Positions 49,267 through 56,866 of a DNA stretch of 64,000 bases are shown one piece after another. Every line of letters begins with the position of its first letter. Position 1 is the stretch's first letter. The DNA is from Azospirillum sp. B21 (lineage in GTDB: Bacteria > Pseudomonadota > Alphaproteobacteria > Azospirillales > Azospirillaceae). The notes under the pieces are model-generated. The model was not told where the DNA came from. It saw only the letters and a program-made list of their open reading frames with translations, and made no database searches. Both the position numbers and the translations under genes were made by a program. The stretch is from the NCBI RefSeq assembly GCF_008364825.1, contig NZ_VTTO01000006.1, positions 1 through 64,000 of the forward strand. Reading direction: 5' to 3'.

Positions 49267-51822
49267 TCAGATCGCCAGACGTGGGAACAGGTGCAGAAGC
49301 AGAAGGGCGATCGTCCCCTGCGCCGCGCTGTACCAACCCATCAGCATGGTGTTGTCGAAGGTTACCCGCCGCTCCGCATGCAGAAGCCCGGCGGCCGAGC
49401 GGGCCAGCGTGTAGGCCAGCATCAGCGTCATCACCGCCACGTGGAAGGCCTGCCACGCCACCAGCATGTAGGTGATGGCGCCATAGGCGCTGGCCGCACC
49501 GACGAGGCCGGTCCCGATCTGGGCATTGGCGTCCAGCAGGATCCCGCCGACCATCGCCGCCCAGGCAACGATCAGGCCGATGCGCACGCGGCCGTGCCGG
49601 TTGCGGTCGACCGCTCTCCGCGCCCAGCCGATGGCTAGCGCCGACAGCCCCCACAGCGCCAGCCCGCCGGCCAGCCAGGGCAGACCCGGCAGCCCGTCTC
49701 CACCCGCCGGCCATACATCGGGGCTGACCGTCCACAGGAACAGGTAGGTGAAGATCAGGCAGGCGAAGGCCGTGCCGTCCACCAGCATCAGGACCACCAC
49801 GCCCCACCAGGAATGGTTCTTCGGCCCCTGGACGTAGACCGGCACGCGCCAGCCGCCGCCGACATCCTGCGGCGGTTGGTCGGCGCCGGCATCGAGGCCC
49901 CAAACCCACCAGATCACCATGGCGATGGCCAGCACCGCTGGAACCAGAGAGGGATAATACCACTGCACGGTCAAGCACATGAAATGCACCGCAGTGAACA
50001 GCCCGGCCAGGAATGGGCCCCAATGCGGCCCGGGCAACGGCATCAGATATTGCGGCTTGGCCTCGATCGGGCTGGTGACGATGGTCTCGCGCCGGTCGGT
50101 CGGGGCGCCGGGCAGGAAATGCGCGCCCTCACGCACCTCGCGCGGCAGGTCCGGCTTGTCCCACAGGGGATAGAGGCCGGTGACGTGCGGGATGCTGCGG
50201 GTGCCGTAAAGCTCGTTCGGCAGCCATTCCAGCGTGCCGGCGTTCCATGGATTGTCGGGCGCCTTCCGGCCGCCGCCGAAGGCGCTGCGCGCGATGTCGA
50301 TCAGCACCAGCAGCACGCCCAGGGCCAGCACGAAGGAACCCACCGTGGAGATCATGTTCAGCAGGTTCCAGCCGAGATCGCCGGGATAGGTATAGACCCG
50401 GCGCGGCATGCCCAGCAGGCCGCTGATGTGCATGGGGAAGAAGGCGACGTTGAAGCCGATGAACATCAGCCAGAAGGCCCAGCGTCCCAGCCGCTCCGAC
50501 AACAGCCGGCCGTTCAGCGTCGGCCACCAATGGTAGAGCCCGGCGAAGACAGGGAACACCATGCCGCCGATCAGCACGTAATGCAGGTGCGCGACGATGA
50601 AGTAGCTGTCATGGGCCTGCCAGTCGAACGGCACCACCGCCACCATCACCCCGGTCAGCCCGCCCAGCACGAAGATGAACAGGAAGCCGAACAGGAAATG
50701 GGTGGCGACGGTCCATTGCACCCGCCCCGCCCCCAGCGTGGCGATCCAGGCGAACACCTGGATGCCGCTGGGCACCGCCACCGCCATGCTGGCGGCGGAA
50801 AAGAAGCTGAGCGACAGCGACGGGATGCCGGTGGCGAACATGTGGTGGACCCACAGCCCGAAGCTGAAGAACCCGGTGCCGACCAACGCCAGCACCACCC
50901 AGTCATGCCCGACCAGCGGCCGGCGGGCCAGCGTCGGCACCATCATCGACACCAGCCCGGCCGCCGGCAGGAAGATGATGTAGACCTCCGGATGGCCGAA
51001 GAACCAGAACAGATGCTGCCACAGCAGCGGGTCGCCGCCCCGCTCGGCGATGAAGAAGGGCCAGTGGAAGGCGCGCTCGATCTCCAGCAGGGCGGTGGCG
51101 ACGATGACGGCGGGAAAGGCGAAGATGATCATCCCCGCCATCACCAGCATCGACCAGGCATAGATCGGCAGCTTGTCCAGCGTCATGCCCGGCGGACGGG
51201 TGCGCAGGATGCCGATCACGATCTCGATGGCCCCGGCAATGGCCGAGATCTCGATGAAGCCGATGCCGAGCAGCCAGAAATCGGTGTTGATGCCGGGCGA
51301 ATGCTCGTAGCTGGTCAGCGGCGGATACATGAACCAGCCGCCGTCGGGGGCGGCGTCGAAGATCAGCGAGCAGAAGAAGAAGATGCCGCCGAAGAAATAG
51401 GCCCAGAAGGCGAAGGCCGACAGCCGGGGGAAGGGCAGGTCGCGCGCCGCCAGCATGGAAGGCAGCAGGAAGACGCCGATGGCCTCGACGATCGGCACGG
51501 CGAACAGGAACATCATCCCGGTGCCGTGGACCGTGAAGAACTGGTTGTAGGTGCCATGGTCGAGCAGGTCGTTTCCGGGCATCGCCAGCTGCAGCCGCAT
51601 CACCAGCGCCAGCACCCCGGCGATCAGGAAGAACAGCAGCGCCGTACCGATGTACCAGACACCGACCTTGGTGTTGTTCACCGCGGTGACGCGGGCGATC
51701 CCCTGCGGCAGACGCCAGAGGCGGAGCAGTTCCTCCTCCTCGCCCGGCGGTCGGGGAATGGGGCTGGGAGTTGGCCGGCCGCCGGGGAACTCGTCGCGGG
51801 GCTCGTCGGTACGCAGCGTCAT
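49267..51822 (-). CDS. Fused cytochrome c oxidase subunits I and III (CtaD-CtaE)
   Basis: Residues about 1-570 are subunit I: haem a ligand in FFTVHGTGMM and VAHLHYVL, CuB/cross-link motif FFGHPEVY with the key Glu, and the WVHHMF histidine pair. Residues about 600-851 are subunit III (HWGPFLAGLFTAVHFMCLTV to the final HLFPRLAI). Fusion of I and III is known in caa3-type oxidases. The helix-VIII segment reads VPSGIQVFAW, with Gln355 where aa3 oxidases have the K-channel lysine. The stop region is followed by the 120-residue membrane protein, and the start overlaps the ctaC stop (ATGA). Confidence 0.94.
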   Translation of the reverse strand: MTLRTDEPRDEFPGGRPTPSPIPRPPGEEEELLRLWRLPQGIARVTAVNNTKVGVWYIGTALLFFLIAGVLALVMRLQLAMPGNDLLDHGTYNQFFTVHGTGMMFLFAVPIVEAIGVFLLPSMLAARDLPFPRLSAFAFWAYFFGGIFFFCSLIFDAAPDGGWFMYPPLTSYEHSPGINTDFWLLGIGFIEISAIAGAIEIVIGILRTRPPGMTLDKLPIYAWSMLVMAGMIIFAFPAVIVATALLEIERAFHWPFFIAERGGDPLLWQHLFWFFGHPEVYIIFLPAAGLVSMMVPTLARRPLVGHDWVVLALVGTGFFSFGLWVHHMFATGIPSLSLSFFSAASMAVAVPSGIQVFAWIATLGAGRVQWTVATHFLFGFLFIFVLGGLTGVMVAVVPFDWQAHDSYFIVAHLHYVLIGGMVFPVFAGLYHWWPTLNGRLLSERLGRWAFWLMFIGFNVAFFPMHISGLLGMPRRVYTYPGDLGWNLLNMISTVGSFVLALGVLLVLIDIARSAFGGGRKAPDNPWNAGTLEWLPNELYGTRSIPHVTGLYPLWDKPDLPREVREGAHFLPGAPTDRRETIVTSPIEAKPQYLMPLPGPHWGPFLAGLFTAVHFMCLTVQWYYPSLVPAVLAIAMVIWWVWGLDAGADQPPQDVGGGWRVPVYVQGPKNHSWWGVVVLMLVDGTAFACLIFTYLFLWTVSPDVWPAGGDGLPGLPWLAGGLALWGLSALAIGWARRAVDRNRHGRVRIGLIVAWAAMVGGILLDANAQIGTGLVGAASAYGAITYMLVAWQAFHVAVMTLMLAYTLARSAAGLLHAERRVTFDNTMLMGWYSAAQGTIALLLLHLFPRLAI

Positions 51823-52823
51823 TTCAGGCTCTCCAGCCAGGCGGCCATGGCATGCAGGGTCTCGCCGTCGGTCACGTCGAAGGACGGCATGCGGTTTTCG
51901 GGCTTGATGTGCTGGGCGCCGGCGATCCAGGCGGCGATGGTCTCTACCCGCGTCGGCAGCGTCCCGGCGGCGAGCGATGCACGCGCGCCGATGCGGCTCA
52001 GGTCCGGCCCGACCAGCCCTGCCGCCTCAGTGCCGCGCACCGCATGGCAGGATTGGCAACCGAGCGCGAAGAAGGCGTCGCGGCCGCGCACCAGTTCCGG
52101 CGTCGGCGGTTCCGGCACCGGGCGGCGCTGCGCCGCCATCCAGGCATCGAACTCGTCCGCTGGTAGCACCCGGACGTCGAAGGCCATCAGGGCGTGCTGC
52201 GCCCCGCAATATTCGGCGCATTGGCCGCGGTAGAGCCCCGGCCGCTGCGCCACCAGCGGCAGGCGGTTCACGTGGCCGGGGATCATGTCGATCTTGCCGG
52301 CGAGGCTGGGCACCCAGAAGCTGTGGATCACGTCGGCGCTGGCGACCCGCAGCTCCACCGGCCGGCCGGCCGGCAGCACGATCTCGTTGGCGGCGCGCAA
52401 CGGCTCCTGTCCCGGCACATGGTAGCGGACGTCCCACCACCACATCAGCCCGGTGACCTCCACCACGAAGGCGGGCTCCGGCGCCAGCGTCGCCAGTCGG
52501 CGGGCCAGGGCGAACTCATGCAGTTGGAGCGCGGTCAGCGTAACGACCGGGAACAGGATGCCGCCGCCGATCACCCAGGCGCGGCGGCCGGGAAACCGCT
52601 CCGGCCGGACGAAGGCGGCATAGAGAGCCAGCGCCATCACCACCACAAAGATCACGGCCCCGCCGATGAACAGGATCCAGGTGGTGACCAGGATCTCCTG
52701 CGCGCTGACGCCGGCCGCATCCAGCGCCGACTGCCGCCCCTCACACCCGGCAAGCGCCAGAACCGCCGCCGGCAGGGCCAGCCGCAGAGATTTTCCCGCC
52801 GTTCGCCGGCCCGGCCAGTCCAT
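51819..52823 (-). CDS. ctaC: Cytochrome c oxidase subunit II with cytochrome c domain
   Basis: This 334-residue lipoprotein (lipobox LAGC, Cys27) has two membrane helices, then a CuA domain with CAEYCGAQHALM (Cys202, Cys206, His210, Met213), and a C-terminal cytochrome c domain with CQSCH (256-260) and a distal methionine in ENRMPSF. This is the caa3 layout: CuA and haem c on one subunit pass electrons to subunit I. ATG 52823 has a strong GGAGGAGGTGG site. A complementary CCTCCC just upstream could partly pair with it. Confidence 0.95.
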   Translation of the reverse strand: MDWPGRRTAGKSLRLALPAAVLALAGCEGRQSALDAAGVSAQEILVTTWILFIGGAVIFVVVMALALYAAFVRPERFPGRRAWVIGGGILFPVVTLTALQLHEFALARRLATLAPEPAFVVEVTGLMWWWDVRYHVPGQEPLRAANEIVLPAGRPVELRVASADVIHSFWVPSLAGKIDMIPGHVNRLPLVAQRPGLYRGQCAEYCGAQHALMAFDVRVLPADEFDAWMAAQRRPVPEPPTPELVRGRDAFFALGCQSCHAVRGTEAAGLVGPDLSRIGARASLAAGTLPTRVETIAAWIAGAQHIKPENRMPSFDVTDGETLHAMAAWLESLK

Positions 52824-52864
52824 GCCACCTCCTCCCGTCAACGGGGGAGGCTCATTGCCCCTCG

Positions 52865-52892
52865 CCCCATTTCCACACCCCCATTTCCACAC
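52865..52892. promoter_or_regulatory. Exact 14-base tandem direct repeat upstream of ctaC
   Basis: CCCCATTTCCACAC occurs twice in direct succession, 42-69 bases upstream of the ctaC start, in the divergent region between ctaC and the TIGR02587 gene. Tandem sites of this kind can bind an activator or repressor. No known regulator motif is recognised. Confidence 0.4.
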
Positions 52893-53035
52893 CAAGGTCA
52901 ACACAGCAGAGGCTCGGCGGTTTCCTCGGTACCCTCATCTTCCTTCGGAGAGCCCGGAAACCTGTGCGTGGCCGTAAGCGTTGACCCTGGGAAGCGGGCC
53001 GCGACGACCGTGCGGCGGGGTTGGGGAGACGATGC

Positions 53036-53902
53036 ATGACCGCCGATACCGGCCACTCGGATGCCGCTACACCGGAAAGACCCGTCTACGAGGACAACCG
53101 GTCCTTCCTGATCGGGTTGGCACGCGCCTTCGCCGGGGCGCTGATCTTCTCGCTTCCGATGCTGATGACGATGGAGATGTGGTGGATCGGCTTCACCATG
53201 ACGCCCTGGCGGCTGGTGCTGCTGCTGGTCCTGCTGATCCCGCTGCTGATCGGCCTGTCGGTGGTCAGCGGCTTCAAGACCAACGCCAGCCTGCGCGACG
53301 ACATCGCCGACGCCTTCGTCGCGATCGCGGTGGCGGTGGTGATGTCGGCCGTCATCCTCGGCATCTTCAAGGTCCTGTCCTTCGACATGCCCGCGCGCGA
53401 GGTGATCGGCAAGATCGCGCTGCAGAGCTTCCCCGCCGCCATCGGCGCCATGCTGGCCCGCGACCAGCTGGGCGAGAAGACGGCCGAGAGCACGCAGCGC
53501 CAGGATTCCATGACCTACGGGCAGGAATTGTTCCTGATGGCGGTCGGCGCGCTCTTCCTCGGCCTCAACGTCGCCCCGACGGAGGAGATGGTCCTGCTGT
53601 CCTACGTGATGGATCCGTGGCGGGAGGTTGCGCTTCTGCTGCTGTCGCTCGTGCTGATGCACGCCTTCGTCTACGCGGTGGAACTGCCCGGCGGGTCGAA
53701 GCCGCCCGGCGGCGTGGGATTCTGGAGTTTGTTCCTGCGCTTCACCGTCGTCGGCTACGTCATCGTGCTGGCGATCTGCCTCTATCTGCTGTGGACCTTC
53801 GGCCGGACCGACGGCACCGGGCTGGCCGAGATCATCAGCGCCACCGTCGTCCTGGGCTTCCCCTGCGCCATCGGCGCAGCAGCCGCCCGCCTGATCCTGT
53901 GA
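53036..53902 (+). CDS. TIGR02587-family integral membrane protein
   Basis: This 288-residue protein has seven to eight hydrophobic spans. It matches the TIGR02587 family by its opening (NRSFLIGLARAFAGALIFSLPMLMTMEMWWIG), the FPAAIGAMLARDQLG loop and the ALFLGLNVAPTEEMVLLSY segment. The biochemical role is unknown. The family is regularly paired with TIGR02588, as here. It is divergent from the caa3 operon, which may indicate a link to respiration or membrane energy state. Confidence 0.85.
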   Translation: MTADTGHSDAATPERPVYEDNRSFLIGLARAFAGALIFSLPMLMTMEMWWIGFTMTPWRLVLLLVLLIPLLIGLSVVSGFKTNASLRDDIADAFVAIAVAVVMSAVILGIFKVLSFDMPAREVIGKIALQSFPAAIGAMLARDQLGEKTAESTQRQDSMTYGQELFLMAVGALFLGLNVAPTEEMVLLSYVMDPWREVALLLLSLVLMHAFVYAVELPGGSKPPGGVGFWSLFLRFTVVGYVIVLAICLYLLWTFGRTDGTGLAEIISATVVLGFPCAIGAAAARLIL

Positions 53903-53920
53903 CCGGAAGAGAGGGCCCCC

Positions 53921-54412
53921 ATGACCCCGCAAGACGCACCGGCCCCCCGGCCCAAGGACTCCGCGACGGAACGGACCCGTTCCCCGCCGCAACCGGCGGA
54001 CCGGAAGACGGGCAGGAGTGAAACGGAGCGGGCAGCGCCGACCTCCCCCCTGGAGTGGGTTGCGGCAGGCATCGGCGCCCTGCTGATCGCCGCCATGATC
54101 GCCTACATGGTGCAGTACGGCCTGCGGGAGCACGGCGAGGTACCCGGCCGGATCGACATCGCCGTGGTGGAAACCCAGGCCAGTGGCCATGGCCATACCG
54201 TTCGATTCCAAATCCGCAACCGCACCACCGCCACCGCCGCCACCCTGCGCGTGCGCGGGGAGCTGCGGTCCGGCGACCGCGTGGTCGAAGCGGTGGAGGC
54301 CGAGTTCGACTATCTCCCGCCCTACTCCGAACGTTTCGGCGGCCTGATCTTCCAGCAGGACCCAGCCCGCTTCGAGTTGCGCATCGTCCCCACCAGCTAC
54401 AGCGAACCATAG
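53921..54412 (+). CDS. TIGR02588-family membrane-anchored protein
   Basis: This 163-residue protein has a Pro/Arg-rich cytoplasmic N terminus, one membrane helix (PLEWVAAGIGALLIAAMIAYMV) and a periplasmic beta-sandwich-like domain of about 90 residues. It lies 18 bases after the TIGR02587 gene and is its usual partner. Function unknown. Confidence 0.85.
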   Translation: MTPQDAPAPRPKDSATERTRSPPQPADRKTGRSETERAAPTSPLEWVAAGIGALLIAAMIAYMVQYGLREHGEVPGRIDIAVVETQASGHGHTVRFQIRNRTTATAATLRVRGELRSGDRVVEAVEAEFDYLPPYSERFGGLIFQQDPARFELRIVPTSYSEP

Positions 54413-54554
54413 CGGTGTCTGCCGGACCCATCGGTCCAGCCATGTCCGTCCGAATGATCGACAGCGGCGCGCGTCGTGGTTAAATAGCGCCTCTTCAACC
54501 AGCCGCACCGCCCATGCCGGGCACGGTGCCGACGCAGGGCGGGACAGGACGGCC

Positions 54555-55589
54555 ATGGACAAGCTTCACGCGATGCGCGTCTTCGTTCGGGTTGTGGAGG
54601 CAAACAGCTTCACCAAGGCGGCCGACACGCTGGGGCTGCCGCGCGCCTCCGTCACCACCACCATCCAGAATCTGGAGGCATCCCTGGGCGTCCGGCTTCT
54701 GCAGCGGACGACGCGCAAGCTGAACCTGACGCTGGACGGCGCCGCCTATCTGGAGGGCGCCACCCGCATCCTGCAGGAGTTGGAGGAGGTCGAATCCTCC
54801 TTCACCAGCGCGCGCAAGACGCCGCGCGGCCGGCTGCGCGTGGACATGCCGGGCTCCATCGGCCGGCTGGTCATCATCCCGGCGATTCACGAGTTCCACA
54901 GCGCCTATCCCGACATCGAACTGATGCTGGGACTCAGCGACCGGCCCATCGACCTGATCCAGGAGGGGGTGGACTGCGTCCTGCGCGTCGGCGAGCTTCA
55001 GGATTCCAGCCTGATCGCCCGGCGGGTCGGCGCCTTCCGGTCGGTGACCTGCGCCAGCCCGTCCTACCTTGCCGCCCACGGCACGCCGAAGACGCTGGAC
55101 GAGCTGCAAAGCCACGTCGCCGTCAAATACTTCACCCGGACCGGCAAGGTCCACGAGCCCAGCTTCGAGCGCGACGGGGTGGAGCGCGAGGTGAAGATGG
55201 CCGGCACCGTCTCGGTCAACGACGCCGACGCGTACGTCACCTGCGGGGTGGAAGGGCTGGGGATCATCCAGCCCGCCCGCTTCATGGCCCTGCCCCATCT
55301 GAGCAGTGGCGCGCTGGTGGAGATCCTGCCGGATTGGCGCCCGGCCCTGATGCCGATCTCCGCGCTCTACCCGCAGAACCGCCACCTGTCACCCAAGGTG
55401 CGGGTCTTCGTCGATTGGGTGGCGGAAATCTTCGAACGCTGCCCGCTGATGCAGGGGGAGGATGTGCCGATCGACGCCTGCCGCGGCGAGGCCCACCGGC
55501 CCAAGATGCCGGCGAAGCCCCAGAAGCTGCCGGTCGCCGTCGATTCCGTCGCCATGGACCAGGAGGGCGCCTGCCTCTGCGTCGTGTGA
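54555..55589 (+). CDS. LysR-family transcriptional regulator
   Basis: The N-terminal winged helix-turn-helix (MRVFVRVVEANSFTKAADTL to RLLQRTTRKLNLT) and the substrate-binding-like effector domain (LRVDMPGSIGRLVIIPAIHEF, LIQEGVDCVLRVGELQDSSL) place it in the CrgA/DsdC-type branch of LysR regulators. The 344-residue length includes an extra C-terminal tail of about 40 residues with cysteines (ACRGEAHRPK, EGACLCVV). The target is unknown; no divergent enzyme gene is adjacent. Confidence 0.93.
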   Translation: MDKLHAMRVFVRVVEANSFTKAADTLGLPRASVTTTIQNLEASLGVRLLQRTTRKLNLTLDGAAYLEGATRILQELEEVESSFTSARKTPRGRLRVDMPGSIGRLVIIPAIHEFHSAYPDIELMLGLSDRPIDLIQEGVDCVLRVGELQDSSLIARRVGAFRSVTCASPSYLAAHGTPKTLDELQSHVAVKYFTRTGKVHEPSFERDGVEREVKMAGTVSVNDADAYVTCGVEGLGIIQPARFMALPHLSSGALVEILPDWRPALMPISALYPQNRHLSPKVRVFVDWVAEIFERCPLMQGEDVPIDACRGEAHRPKMPAKPQKLPVAVDSVAMDQEGACLCVV

Positions 55590-55678
55590 GCCGGCCCCAA
55601 CCCGTTTTTCTCATGTCACTTCAAACCCCTTTCCCCATGCGTTAAGGTGCCCGCGCATGGTGTGGCGAGGGGGATGAA

Positions 55679-56866
55679 ATGGACGTTGTTGGTGGCGCGC
55701 CGTCGGATGCGCGGCATCTGGACATCGACGAGCGTCTGAGGAACGCGCCTCTTCTGGAAGGCTTCTCGGACGAGAACATCCGGCAGCTGGCCGCCATCAT
55801 GGATGGCCCCCGCAAGATCCCCCAGGGCCAGCTTCTGTTCGAGGAGGGCGATCCAGGCGACGCGCTCTTCTTCATTCTCTCCGGCAGCTTCGAGGTCCTG
55901 AAGCGCGAGGAAGGCAGCGACGTCCGCCATCGCCTCGCCCTGCTGACGGCGGGCCAGTCCATCGGCGAGGTGTCGCTGCTCGACAGCGGCCCGCGCTCCG
56001 GCGCCGTCCGCGCCGCCGAAGACAGCGAGGTCATCGCCGTTCCGCTCGCCCGCCTGCGCGAGCATCCCGACCATCAACTGGGCGTGGACAGCCGTCTCAA
56101 GATCAATATGGCCTATCAACTGGCCGCCCGTCTGCGCCGCACCAACGAGGTGACGGTCCAGACCCTGCGCCGCCAGTTGAACGAGGCCGAGAACCGCGTG
56201 GAGATGAGCAAGTTCATCTTCCGCCTGCTGGTCGGCCTCTGCTTCTACATGTTCGCATTGGGCGTCACCACGGCGCTCAGCAAGGTGGTTCCCGACACAT
56301 CCCTCATCAGCCTGCCGATCCTGACCGCCTTCGCCTTCGGCGTGTACCGCACCGTCAAGACCAGCCCCTGGCCGCCCAGCGCCTATGGTTTCACCTTGAA
56401 GAACTGGCGGCGCAACGCGCTGGAAGGGGTGGTGCTGTCCATCCCCATCGCGGTGCTGATCGTCGTGCTGAAATGGATCGGCGTGACGATGATTCCGTCC
56501 CTGCAAGGACAGCCGGTGTTCGACTTCGCACGGTCCACCGGGCTGTCTCTGGGCGAAATCCTTCTCTACGGCAGCGCCTATTGCGCCTTCACGCCGATCC
56601 AGGAAACCATCGCCCGCGGCACCCAGGCGTCCTTCCAGCTTTTCCTGACCAGCAAGTACAAAACGGCGGAAGCCATTGTCCTGTCCAACATGCTGTTCAG
56701 CGCCACCCACCTGCATGTGTCCATCGGCCTTGCCCTGGCGGTGTTCCCCATCGGCCTCTACTGGGGCTGGATCTTCGCCCGCCAGGGATCGCTGGTCGGC
56801 AGCAGCGTGTCCCATGCCATCCTCGGCGTCTTCGGCCTGATGATCGTGGGCATTCCCATCTACTGA
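55679..56866 (+). CDS. Cyclic-nucleotide-binding domain fused to CPBP membrane protein
   Basis: Residues about 20-135 form a cNMP-binding domain (FSDENIRQLAAIMDGP, LFEEGDPGDALFFILSGSFE, SIGEVSLLDSGPRSGAVRA). A linker helix leads to about seven membrane spans of the CPBP (Abi/CAAX-protease-like) family. The first family motif reads QETIAR (Gln308, Glu309, Arg313), where most members have two Glu; the second has His344 (FSATH); the third is HAILG (His379) with Gly in place of Asn. Proteolysis is therefore uncertain. The stop overlaps the end of the convergent megasynthase gene. Confidence 0.88.
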   Translation: MDVVGGAPSDARHLDIDERLRNAPLLEGFSDENIRQLAAIMDGPRKIPQGQLLFEEGDPGDALFFILSGSFEVLKREEGSDVRHRLALLTAGQSIGEVSLLDSGPRSGAVRAAEDSEVIAVPLARLREHPDHQLGVDSRLKINMAYQLAARLRRTNEVTVQTLRRQLNEAENRVEMSKFIFRLLVGLCFYMFALGVTTALSKVVPDTSLISLPILTAFAFGVYRTVKTSPWPPSAYGFTLKNWRRNALEGVVLSIPIAVLIVVLKWIGVTMIPSLQGQPVFDFARSTGLSLGEILLYGSAYCAFTPIQETIARGTQASFQLFLTSKYKTAEAIVLSNMLFSATHLHVSIGLALAVFPIGLYWGWIFARQGSLVGSSVSHAILGVFGLMIVGIPIY

